A DNA stretch of 64,000 bases from Brachionus manjavacas (taxonomy: Eukaryota; Rotifera; Eurotatoria; Ploima; Brachionidae). How positions within the stretch are numbered: position 1 is the first letter of the stretch; each line of letters opens with the position of its first letter. The DNA is taken from positions 9,376,501 through 9,440,500 of the forward strand of contig JAHQIY010000001.1 of the NCBI GenBank assembly GCA_019054805.1, read 5' to 3'. Below the pieces are notes generated by a model that did not search any database, was not told the DNA's origin, and worked only from the letters and a program-made list of their open reading frames with translations. Of this stretch, positions 54,557 to 64,000 are shown piece after piece. A program made the translations under genes and the position numbers.

Positions 54557-57123
54557 CTATATTTGGTTGTAAGAATTATTTTTTCGGCTAACTTTCGAAA
54601 CGGTAAATGACACACCGGACTAAAAAACAAAATAATTAATATAATTTTTAGAAAATTCAAGTGTTTTTCGAATTACTTTAACATCTCCAGGTAATGAAGA
54701 CCAAAATTGATAATTTGGAATCATCTCAGTTCCATTCTTTTTTTGATAAAACTTCAAAAAAGCAACTCCACCAATTACGTAAACAAAAAGAACAGAAAAA
54801 AATCTAAATTTAAACAAGGATATAATTTATTGATTAAAACAAACTTTTTTTAAAAAAATCATTTAAATATTTACATTATCAATAGGACTGATCCTAAGCT
54901 TAGCCCACCGCTATTAGTTGGTTTTATTGGACAACAATGCTTTGATTTCAATATGAATTGCTTTAAATAAATTTTAAAAAAAAAATAAATTTTTGCTTCT
55001 CATGACTTACATAATTATCACTTGGACTGCTACTGAAAAATTCAAATGATTGCTTGATATCTTGGCACTCACATCGAATTCTCGAAGTAATTTGACTTTT
55101 TGGTAAAATTATTTCTAGTTTTATATAAAATATTCAATGGAATATTCTCTCTTTCTATATCATAATTATTTTCTATTCGAAAAGCATGCTTCTGTCAACA
55201 AACTTGGACTTATTTACATCGATTTTTATTTAAATCCTATATTTTTCTAGATTAAATATTCTGCCTTAATAGCTATCTTTATTGATTAAGTTTTTTTAAA
55301 TGAATGTTCTGATTTTATAAATCACAATGCTTTATAGAAAATATGCTTCCATTGTTTATTTTCCAATAAGTTATGTGTAAATGTTCAAAAAAGTTGCGTT
55401 TTTTCTCTTCGAAATAGAGTGAATCCCTTAAAAAGAACTTAATAAAATCATTTTAAGTAATTAATCCAAGTAAACCAAGTAATTAATCAAAAAGCAAGCT
55501 TTAAGAAATTTATAATACATATTGGATTAAATTTCTATTATCCTTTTGCATTTTCAATTTTCTTACTCTATAGAATTATAAAATTAATCAACAGTTTTCT
55601 TAAATATTTATTTAGAAACTATCTAGTTTTGTCTTTTTTATAATAATAATAATAATAATAATAGTTAAATATTTTTAAAGTTCATTTTTTATGACATTGA
55701 TTTCTAAAAATTATTTTTCTTCTTTATTCTTCCGAGTTTGAGTATTTTTCTGGCATTTTGAAGTTTATGATCAATTTTTGATGCTCAAAATGATCATTCT
55801 GAGTTTTAATTATGAAATGAATTGTTATTTCTTAATATAATTAATGCAGAGGTTCATTTTTGGATGTTACATTTTTTGTTAAATCTAAAGGTAACTTCTG
55901 CAATAACAAAACGCACATTGCAGAGTGACACCATCTAAAAGATGCTATTTTTAATTGAATATTTTTTTTCAGAATTTTGCAGAATTATGCAGAATTTAGT
56001 TTTAAATTTAACAAAGTATGTTAAATCCAAAAATGTACTTCTGCATTAATTCTAATAAGAAATAACTATTTATTTAATAATTAAAACTAAGTATGATCAT
56101 TTTGAGCATCAAATATTGATCATAAACTTCAAAGTGCCATTTTTCTTGCATTTTCTTTTCCCAATATTTTCCAATAGATAAAAAATTCTATAAAAATAAG
56201 AAGAAAGTATTTGTTTCGAAATGAAGTATAATTGTTGAAACTCAAATAATTTTTGAACTATGAGATAAAAAGAGATTAAGATCATATTTTAATTGTTTTT
56301 ACTGTTCTATAAAATAAACTATTGAACATATATATATTATCTAGATAAAAGATAGACTTTTTCTTTTTCTGACAATAAACATAAGATCAACTAGATTTTT
56401 TAATTTTCTAAATCATTTAAGTCTATTAAATATAAATACAAAATTTGGTCAAATTCGATCAATTTGTACATATTTTTTAGTTATTTAAAATAAATGTAAA
56501 ATTGGATTAATTCAATTTAATCTACTTAAAATCAAAATGACTAATCATTGCAGTATGCATTATTATTGTTATTATTATTAAATGATATTTAAAATTTGAA
56601 TAACAATAAACAAAGGAACCCTAAAAATAAAGAAACAAAAGTTACTCATGCTTATATGATAAATATAATGAATCGGAAAAGTCAAAATTCACAGAATTTT
56701 GATCACCACAGTTCTTTGATCCTAAATTAATTTGTTTTTTACATATCTTGTAATTGTAAAAAATATTAAATTTTGGAAAATAAATTAATCAAATATACAG
56801 CTGCCGATTTTGCCGAATTTAATTCACAAACAATTGGATCACATGGATTGTAGTTAAAATTACTTTCACCTGTATCATCCAAAGTCGACCTAAATATAAA
56901 TAATGTTTGTTTTTCTGAAAAATGTAGTTTCATTAACATACATTGGATTTGAAGGATTATTTAATGAGCTTAGATCTATGATACTTTCATCATCTAGTTT
57001 AACTTTGCAATTCGACAATTTTTCTTCGACAAAATTATTTTTTTTTAATTGTGAGTTACTTATTTTTAAACATTCAACACAACAAAACAAAACTAAAATC
57101 AAAGAAAAAAAAAACAATTTCAT
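54557..57123 (-). CDS. Mannose-6-phosphate-receptor-like membrane protein, copy C, seven exons
   Basis: Exons are 57123-56942, 56889-56799, 56746-56646, 55095-55011, 54960-54875, 54803-54677 and 54619-54557, in phase, giving 244 residues. Exons 1, 2, 3, 6 and 7 have exactly the lengths of copy A. The protein has a signal peptide (MKLFFFSLILVLFCCVEC), CKVKLDDESIIDLSSLNN, YNPCDPIVC, ICKKQ, NCGDQNS, RCECQD and HCCP motifs, a span with SVLFVYVIGGVAFL, and the tail GTEMIPNYQFWSSLPGDV. Intron 3 is 1.55 kb instead of a few dozen bases and contains a 400-bp fold-back element. The 3' part is almost identical to the fragment at 58575-58993. Confidence 0.78.
55640..55664. repeat. (TAA)8 microsatellite
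   Basis: Eight perfect TAA units lie in intron 3 of copy C. Confidence 0.9.
55750..56155. mobile_element. Fold-back / MITE-like element in copy C intron 3
   Basis: The left half (55750 to about 55912) is the reverse complement of the right half (about 55975-56155), with a short centre. Matching blocks include TTGAAGTTTATGATCAA, TTTGATGCTCAAAATGATCA, AGTTTTAATTAT, GTTATTTCTTA and ATTAATGCAGA. It has no open frame and would fold into a long hairpin, as miniature inverted-repeat or fold-back elements do. A target-site duplication could not be fixed. The few differences between arms suggest moderate age. Confidence 0.75.
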
Positions 57124-58574
57124 CTAAAAAATTAATTTTCTATAGTGTTTTTTAAGAATTAGCATTGGATCAATTTTCAGTTAATTATTGAAGATGTTTT
57201 CATAAACTAATTAATTTTTTATGAAAAAGAAATGAAACATCAAAATTTAAGTTTTTTTTTCAAAAAAAATTATGATAAAGAAGATAGAAATTCACTGAGT
57301 TTTGAATAAAAAAAAAATTTCAAAGCAATTTTTATTTTATCATTTGACTTTATTTGTCACTTGATTCAAATAAAAATTTGAATAACTCTGAATTCAATGC
57401 AATTAACATGAACATTTTTCATTTTCCTAAAGATTAAAAACAATGAGCAATTATTTATTTAAAAAAATTTAGTCGTATTTAAGAATTGACCCTAAGACTT
57501 TTTGCTGAACCGATATCCCTAAATCAAGCCTACGCCCCGGACCCCTTTATTTAACTAAGATTTTTTTAAATAAATCTACTAAATAAACCTTGGTGATGTT
57601 TTACGCATTGTAAATCTAGGGCTTATCGTGAAATTAGGTTTCTTTAACTTAAAATTTATTTTGTTGAATAGTTGACTTATCAAACTATTGTATCAAAAAT
57701 CAAAAATTACTTGAGATGATAATTCGCTTTATGCTTTATCTTATCCATATGCTTCATGTATATTTTTCATTTGAATTAGTTTAAAAAAAAATAATTGAAA
57801 AATTGAATAGTTGATTATTGTACAAATTATTGTCCATGAATGAGCATTAGCTGTATTATCCGATAATACAGATAATCTAAATTAATTTAATCAAAGACTC
57901 TAATTAAAAACTGAAAAATTATTTTTGAAAAATTTCCATTTGATCTTATTTGAATTAAATTAATTGATTTGAATTTATCAGAATTAAAAGGCACTGTGAA
58001 CAAATTTAGAGCTTTTAGATTAAAATTAATCAAGTTTTATGATTTTTGTTTTTTGTTTATTTGTATCAAATTACTGTTTTATTTTAATTTTTTGTCCTTG
58101 TTAGTAATTTAAAATACTTCATTCTGATATCATCAAAAGACCTATCTGTTTGAAATGTTTTATTCCCGAAAATCCGATGAAGTTAAAAATTAAAAGAAAA
58201 ATTAAAAGAAAATTCTGACTTCAGACTTGAGTTGATCATTCGTTCGAGATTTAGTAATAGGAGTAGTAGTAGTAGCAGTCTAAATTCATATCTTCGGCTA
58301 TCTGAATTCGTGTTTAGGTTGTAATTGATTCCTTTAATAAATTCAATTTGTTCATAATTGTTTATCACTTTGTATATCTGAATTAGATCATCCTTAAATT
58401 AACTTGGCAGTTATTAAATAATAAACCATAAAAAACTAACCCTATTTTTTATGGTCTAAATTTTAAAATGGTAGTTTTTTTCTAAAAAAATAAACAAATT
58501 TATTAATTTAAATTTCATTATATTTATTTATTCAATATAATTTTAATTTTAATTTAAAAAAATTTTTTTGGTTT
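57124..58574. other. Spacer between copies C and D
   Basis: AT-rich spacer with the GC-rich repeat copy at 57486-57545. A 61-codon minus-strand frame around 58183-58368 contains a short leucine run encoded by an AGT/AGG repeat (58257-58280) and is not considered a gene. Confidence 0.4.
57486..57545 (-). repeat. GC-rich dispersed repeat, copy 3 (inverted)
   Basis: On the minus strand it reads GGTCCGGGGCGTAGGCTTG, then TTTAGG, ATATCGG, AGCAAAAAGT and TTAGGGTC, the same blocks in the same order as 51700-51775. Confidence 0.55.
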
Positions 58575-58941
58575 CTATATTTGGTTGTAAGAATTATTTT
58601 TGCGGCTAACTTTCGAAACGGTAAATGACACACCGGACTAAAAAACAAAATAATTAATATAATTTTTAGAAAATTCAAGTGTTTTTCGAATTACTTTAAC
58701 ATCTCCAGGTAATGAAGACCAAAATTGATAATTTGGAATCATCTCAGTTCCATTCTTTTTTTGATAAAACTTCAAAAAAGCAACTCCACCAATTACGTAA
58801 ACAAAAAGAACAGAAAAAAATCTAAATTTAAACAAGGATATAATTTATTGATTAAAACAAACTTTTTAAAAAAAAATCATTTAAATATTTACATTATCAA
58901 TAGGACTGATCCTAAGCTTAGCCCACCGCTATTAGTTGGTT
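58563..58941. repeat. Recent 380-bp duplicate of 54545-54923
   Basis: The two blocks are offset by exactly 4018 bp and differ at about three positions, including a T-to-G change at 58590 and changes in the T/A run near 58867. Identity covers exons and introns alike and stops abruptly inside exon 5, as expected for gene conversion or a recent segmental duplication. Confidence 0.88.
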
Positions 58942-58993
58942 TTTTTCCGTTGCATTTATTTGGACAACAGCAGGGTGATTTTAAGTTTAAAAA
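58575..58993 (-). pseudogene. 5'-truncated receptor-like copy D (exons 5-7 only)
   Basis: Exons 58993-58893, 58821-58695 and 58637-58575 correspond to exons 5, 6 and 7 of copy C and keep frame, splice sites and stop. Exons 1-4 were not found between here and 63100, which is filled with transposon debris. The first part of exon 5 (FLNLKSPCCCPNKCNGKK) differs from copy C and resembles the CCCP motif of the plus-strand copy E, while everything after PTNSGG matches copy C almost base for base, including introns. It is therefore a chimeric fragment, probably not expressed as a full receptor. Confidence 0.7.
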
Positions 58994-59860
58994 CTTTTTG
59001 TAAAAAACAATTTTTTAGAATTTTAAAATTAAATTTATAGTGGGTCGTGGTCTGAAAACACAGCTAAAGTATCGGTTACCTCTACTCCGGTAGGAGCCTT
59101 TTTCTCTATAATTCGAATTGCGTATGCGTGTACTGTCCTAATTAGTTTATATTTGTTTCTTAGCTTTTTTAAGATCTGATATGAGAACAGGATTCTCTTA
59201 TATAGTTATTTAGAATCTATCAATTTTTTGTCTTCTTTCTTTTCTTCTGTCTTTCTTTTTTCTTTTTTAAAAAAGAAAAAATTTATTTTTAATGATGTAA
59301 TTTAAAATATGTTTGTTTGTTTTTATTATTGTTTTATTTTTTTACTGGGCAGAAGGAGCTTCACTTCGAATGTGCAGTTTGCGCTCTTTTCGAATTATGG
59401 CTCGAAGCCTTTTTAAATTAATTTTTAAATAAAAATAACTATTAAAAAAAAAAAAAAAATTGTAAGACTTGAATTTTTTTAATGTTTGTCTCCGAAAATG
59501 AATTTAGACACGGAAAAGAGTAATCAATTATAGATTCGATTATATTCGATTATATTCTTTCTTTTCATCAAAATATTGAAGCAGAAAAAAATGAATTAAC
59601 AAAATGACTTATTCATTTAACTAATTAGCTCATGTCAAAACTTCACCCCTGTAAAATATCTTAAGATTATTTGATATTTCATTATCAATCAATTTTTGCT
59701 TATTCTTAAAATATTTCATAAAAATTTTTTAAATTTATTATTGATTTTAATGAAGCTAAATAAATCTTATTTGAAAAAGAATTGATTAAATTTTCGAAAC
59801 AAAATTTTTAAAAAATTGAATTTTTGAATACCGCAGAATTTATGTCTTTATTGCAATCTA
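58994..59860. other. Spacer with possible retroposon debris
   Basis: Two GC-richer patches stand out: 59040-59100, where the minus strand has CTCCTACCGGAG and AGAGGTAACCGATAC, and 59345-59415, where the minus strand ends in AGTAAAAAAATAAAAC, an A-rich tail of the kind left by retroposons. The AGAGGTAAC stretch loosely matches 41773-41790 in PTIP intron 6. No gene was recognised. Confidence 0.35.
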
Positions 59861-60480
59861 CAGTTGAGTCTGGATAATACGATGTGTTTAGGCGGAAAAA
59901 ATGGACATTGTATTAATCAAATTTCATTTTAAAGGATGGGAAGAAAAAAATTGAAAATAAATTTTTTTTAAGGAATTATTGTTAATTAAAAAATAAAAAA
60001 TAGATTAAAAAGAAATATATTTATCAATTTTACTTTGAAAATACTGATCCACGCTACAAAATTGATCCATTTTAGACAATTGATCAATGAATAAAGAACA
60101 GTCTTCGTTCTTTTGGGCAAAATACAATCTATGCAATAGTTTTAAAGGTAATATTATGCCTTTTTTTAAATCCGTAAACCATCCATTACTAGCTTTAAAC
60201 TCAGTTTGATTTTACATAGTTACATATTTAATAGACTGGGCTTGAATCAATGGACCGTTAAGAGAAATATTTTTATATAACATAACTGATTTGAACCAGT
60301 GATCAAGGACCTCTTAAATTTTAAACATAATTAGAACCTCTCATTCTTTTAGAGCTAGGATTGATTAAATTATTTTCATATAAGTTTTTATATTTTCCTG
60401 ATTCTCTGCCTTAAGAATAGAAGAAACAGAACTCTGAGGTCTATTATTTAATTTTTAATTAAACAATTTTTATCTGTTAA
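59861..60480 (-). mobile_element. Internally deleted pogo/Tigger-like transposon remnant
   Basis: A terminal-repeat-like CAGTTGAGTCTGGATAATAC starts at 59861 right after TA, as in pogo/Tigger elements that insert at TA. On the minus strand, broken frames spell the N-terminal DNA-binding part of the transposase: SSVSSILK (about 60420), LDHWFKSVMLYKNISLNGP (about 60310-60250) and FKASNGW followed after a frameshift by GFKKRHNIT (about 60200-60150), which are hallmarks of the CENP-B type helix-turn-helix. The catalytic DDE part is missing between this and the terminal repeat. Stops and shifts make it dead. Confidence 0.7.
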
Positions 60481-61780
60481 CTTTTGTACCGCTCCTGTTC
60501 ATCATATTTAATTTGGACATTTCCAATAGGCTGGTGTATCTTTTTAAGCTTGAAGTTATTCGCTAGATAGAAAAATCATGGCTATCATATGAAAAAGCAA
60601 AGATGAAATGTGAAATTGATGAAATTTAAGCAAAATCCTTTAATGCTCTATGGATTGGAAAATTGTAAATAAATTTAAGATGATCCAATTAAGAAACAAA
60701 AGTATACAAGTAAACAATCATTGTACCTTCGATATTGATTTGCAAGGAAACCATTTTTTAAATAATTGTAAATTGAAAATCAGAAAGAAATCTTGGCATT
60801 GTAATCCAAAAGAGAACTCAAATGGAACGGAAAACTCCAAAAATCCACAGATCTAAGCGAAAACACAAATATTTGGAATAATACATAAAGAAAAAAAACA
60901 CATGTAAAAATTCAAATTTCTGTCCATAAAATACTATAGAGCTTTACTTGAGTAAGGTCTTTCAGCTTGGAATCGTAACATAATCGAGATATCAAGCGGT
61001 ATCAGTCTTATGAAACAAAAAAAAACACAGTAAAATTAAGACGAGAGATATTTAATTTAATATTTAAAATCATAAAGAAAATTTCGAAATTCTAAATCAA
61101 ATAGATTAGTATCACTCTAACGGGCCTTGTCCAAACCCAAATATTTCTGGACCAGCTTGGTTAATTTAAGAAAAACATGGTAAATGACAAAACATGTAGA
61201 TATGAGACAAATTTAGATTGAACACATCTTCTAAAGCAACGCGCAGTGGTGATAAGCTCCTCGAGTACATTTAAGGAAACATATGGGGATACGGACATTT
61301 CGGATTATGTGTAAATTTCGGTTCAAATAAACATTCGGAATCGTTTAATGTCAATAAAAATATATTAATTGATGAAATAAAAGTACCAAAAACATAAAGA
61401 GATTTTCGATTTAAAAAGTGATAAATCAAAAGAAGATTAAAAAAAAATGATGAAATTCATAATCTTTTACTGAGTATTCCAGGGATTTCTGAACCTACTT
61501 AGCATTCAGAAAGAGTTTTACATTTAAGCTTAATTACTTAATTGAATTGACTAATGAATTGTAATTTTTTCAAAAAAGCAATTATCTTTTTCATAAACTT
61601 TGTGTCTGATATTTGTTTTGTTTCAGCGTTTTTATCTTTTTTATTTTATAACTTAGAATAATTAATAAAATTAATAAAAAAATGTATTTATTCTAATTCG
61701 TATCCTCATTTGTATCCTTATCTTAAGATACATATATGTATTTTTCGACAAAATAAATTTGAAAGAATACATAAAAAGGT
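60481..61780. other. No gene recognised
   Basis: A 68-codon frame at 60650-60856 (+) has no recognisable motif. A slightly GC-richer part at 61110-61340, with GGGGATACGGACATTTCGG, may belong to the far end of the pogo-like element, but the match to its other end is weak. Confidence 0.35.
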
Positions 61781-61786
61781 TAACGT

Positions 61787-62352
61787 TCAAAATATAGAAT
61801 TATTTTTTTATCGAAAGGTAAAAAGGTAGAAAAAAAAATATCGAAATCATCAATTTGAATAATTATAGAATTTCTTTATTATAGAAAAAAAAACATAGAA
61901 AAAAAAATATAGAAAGTGATTATATAGAAAGTAATTATATAGAAAATTAAATAGAATTGACTAATTGATTAATTGAATATTTTGTCTATTTTATAAAGTT
62001 ATTTTACAATTGATCGTCCAATAAACCAATAATTCCATTTAAAAATAAATCTATGTTCAACACATCATACTCACTGACAATTGTTTTCAACTTTTGTTCT
62101 CGTACAAGATCTTTTTTTCTTGTTTGTTTTATAGTTTCACCAGAGAACAATATTAACAAGTCTGTTTCAATGTTATTTTGTTCTAGTAATTTGTATTTGG
62201 AAGTAATTTGAAATAAGTTGTTTGAATTTTTGACAACGGATGTTTGTTATTTTCATAGCAAACAGCAAATTATAATTCTATATTATAATTTTTCTATATT
62301 TAGTTTTCTATATATTTTTTTTCTATACTTTGATGATTCTATATTTTGATAG
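61787..62352. repeat. Inverted arms of ATAGAAA-rich repeats
   Basis: The left arm (61787-61950) is rich in ATATAGAAA units and starts TCAAAATATAGAAT; the right arm (62265-62352) has the reverse complement, TTCTATATT units and ATTCTATATTTTGA. They flank the coding remnant at 62004-62246, giving a fold-back layout. Unit similarity alone could also come from simple-repeat growth on both sides. Confidence 0.5.
62004..62246 (-). pseudogene. C-terminal fragment of a probable MULE-type transposase
   Basis: An 80-codon frame without an ATG is open from an upstream stop to a TAA at 62006-62004. It contains LLILFSGETIKQTRKKDL, VREQKLKTIVSEYDV and LFLNGIIGLL, resembling the C-terminal end of the MULE/FLYWCH transposon proteins found in many invertebrates (pattern R-x-x-R-x-x-x-I-V-x-x-Y-x-x-x-x-x-x-x-Y-L-x-G-I). 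The assignment is from memory of that pattern and is moderate at best. A FLYWCH-like stretch lies just upstream on the same strand; the catalytic core between them is missing. Confidence 0.4.
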
Positions 62353-62397
62353 TTCATCCATAAAAAAGGTAATCTCAAATACAAAAAAAAATTGCAT

Positions 62398-62650
62398 TTT
62401 TTGATTCACAAATACATTTTGATGTAATGCCACAAATGAAGTTGATTTTTCCTTATTAGCTCTTTGTGGTGCATTAGGCCATTATATTCGATTTCAACTC
62501 AATAATGTCGATCTTTGCCTTTACTCTCTCTTTTCCTAAAGATATATCCATTTCGATTATCTATTCCTTGATTTTTGACCTCCGAGTAATATCCTCCCTC
62601 GCTCTTGAGATTTTCATTGAAGGATTCTGTATTTGGTATTAGAAAAATCT
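62398..62650 (-). pseudogene. Degenerate FLYWCH-type zinc-finger segment
   Basis: One frame reads SEGGYYSEVKNQGIDNRNGY then IFRKRESKGKDRHY, a stop, VEIEYNGLMHHKELIRK and HLWHYIK. A G-Y-x-[YF]-x-[RK] block followed by a Tyr just where FLYWCH domains have Y-W-x-C fits this family; here the Trp codon has become TGA and the zinc-binding Cys are lost. With the fragment at 62004-62246 it may be one internally deleted transposon. Confidence 0.4.
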
Positions 62651-63100
62651 TTTTTAGATTTAAATGTCCTCGCTAAATTTTTTTTCTTGAAAAGTATCTC
62701 CAATCTTTACTTTTTTTATTTTTAAAGATTATTTTTAGGTAAAGAAACTGAATGCTTTATTTTTTTCTTTAAGGATCTTTGAAATAAAAGTCAAGGATTG
62801 TAGCAGAGCTTAAGTGAATTTTTTTACAAAAATGACCCTAAAACAAAATAGGAGAATTTTCTGGAAAAAAATGAAACATTATTAAAAGATTTTGTATATT
62901 TACACGGTAGATGTTTTTATTTTTTTTTGAGTTTTATATTTTTTAGATATATCTAAATATAATATCAACAAAATGAATTGCTATTTAATATTTTAAATAA
63001 AGATAAAATTGTCACATGAAAAAATTTCTAGAATATTTTAAAAATCTAAGAAATCAATTTAAAAAAGAATAAAAATATAACAATTTAAGGTTTCCTTGTC

Positions 63101-64000
63101 ATGCTTCATTTTTTAGAGCGTTTTCTGCTTGGATTTTATCTATTCATTTGTATTAATTCAAAAATTTTAAATAAATCAGTATCATTCAAAATTATTCCTT
63201 TGTCGCCGTGTAAAGCTCAATTAAATGATGGTCGATTGATTGATTTAACATCACTTGACAATCCAGCAAACCCAAGGTAACTACCTAAAATAAACTCTTA
63301 TTAATTTAATAATAAATAATAAATGACTTTATTTGATAAATTTGAAAAAAAAGAGTAGCGGAAGATAGCGGTTTTAGGTATAAATTCAATCCGTGTTCTC
63401 CGATTTCTTGTGAAGCTGGTCTTAGAGCATCAGCAGCTGTAATATAAAAATTGTTCATTAAAAATTCAAGTGAATGTATTTAATTTTAAAATTTGACCAG
63501 ATTTGCCAAGAAACTTCTGATGGTCAGTTAAAATATGATTGTGGTGATCAGTCAAGTGTAAGTTTTAGTCAGGAGTCTGATATTTTCACAATGAGTTTTA
63601 AAGCTTCTTTTAGGTAATTTGTATTTTATTTGTCTCTTTGTTTAAGTAGATATCTTATTTTTAGACAATCGACGGTTAAATGTATTTGTTCGAAAACAGA
63701 AAGCTTCAGCGGTGGTGAAATATATTCAAGCAATTATGTTAGCCTGAATAATTAAATTAAAAATTAACAATTATTTTATTATAAATTTTTAAAGGAATTT
63801 ACGTTCAATTCACCTTGTTGTTGTCCAGATGGATGCTCATGTAGTTATTGATATTTAATGATTATACTTTTTATTTTGAAAAAAAGTTAGTAGTTCTACT
63901 CCTGTTTTAACAACTGAGAATCCTTCAATTAATAGCAATTTGAGCTTAGGCTCAATTCTGCTTATAATGTATGAATTTAGTTTCAATTTAAATAGCTCAA
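63101..64000 (+). CDS. Mannose-6-phosphate-receptor-like membrane protein, copy E, partial at 3' end
   Basis: Exons are 63101-63276, 63354-63438, 63501-63613, 63665-63737, 63795-63840 and 63887-63968, in phase; the window ends in the next intron. The product has a hydrophobic start (MLHFLERFLLGFYLFICIN), CKAQLNDGRLIDLTSLDNP, FNPCSPISC, SAAICQETSDG, DCGDQSS, CICS and CCCPDGC motifs, and the start of the membrane span SLGSILLIM. Exons 2 and 3 have the same lengths (85 and 113 nt) as in copy B. The exon that is single in copies A-D is split by an extra intron here. It faces the opposite way from the other copies. Confidence 0.75.

Noticed and set aside
60650-60856. 68-codon plus-strand frame rich in Asn and Lys
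   Set aside because: No recognisable motif and no splice context, in a region of transposon debris.
61880-61950. Short regular ATATAGAAA units suggestive of a repeat-spacer array
   Set aside because: Units are simple-sequence repeats without unique spacers; not a CRISPR array, and the genome is eukaryotic.

Overview
The window looks like nuclear DNA of a small invertebrate animal. It is very AT-rich, genes carry many short GT-AG introns (mostly 50-70 nt), and the recognisable genes are metazoan: liprin-beta, PTIP/PAXIP1, LONRF, RPS3A and RPL9. A rotifer-like genome would fit, but this is inference; no species-specific marker was identified. The standard genetic code holds across all spliced genes.

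Layout. 1-119 (-) is the start of an unknown gene that leaves the window. 1085-5560 (-) is liprin-beta, six exons with three SAM domains. About 16 kb without a recognised gene follows (5561-21371); it holds several repeats and hairpins. A broken J-domain gene (21372-21790, -) precedes a ribosomal-protein pair on the + strand: RPS3A (22674-24948) and RPL9 (25160-25794). RPS3A intron 3 carries a C/D-box snoRNA of the U43/snR70 type, a second copy lies just after RPL9, and RPS3A intron 4 is mostly a 189-bp tandem array. After a 5.5-kb gene-poor stretch come LONRF (31589-35328, +), PTIP (36961-42486, +) and an unassigned gene (43203-44675, +) with features of an A-kinase anchoring protein.

From 45 kb to the end the window becomes transposon-rich: a decayed mariner, a decayed non-LTR retrotransposon with a small retroposon nested in it, a pogo/Tigger remnant, a FLYWCH/MULE-like remnant, a 400-bp fold-back element and a GC-rich dispersed repeat. 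Among these sits a cluster of small type I membrane proteins related to the mannose-6-phosphate receptor (MRH) family: three intact genes on the minus strand (47251-48860, 52989-53990, 54557-57123), a 5'-truncated copy (58575-58993, -) and a divergent copy on the plus strand running off the end (63101-64000). Exons 6 and 7 have the same length in every minus-strand copy.

The housekeeping genes cover translation (RPS3A, RPL9, rRNA methylation guide), ubiquitin ligation (LONRF), chromatin and DNA damage (PTIP) and cell cortex or synapse scaffolding (liprin-beta). The receptor-like cluster is the most unusual gene group. It is expanding, and one pair of members shares a nearly identical 380-bp block that points to recent gene conversion or segmental duplication.
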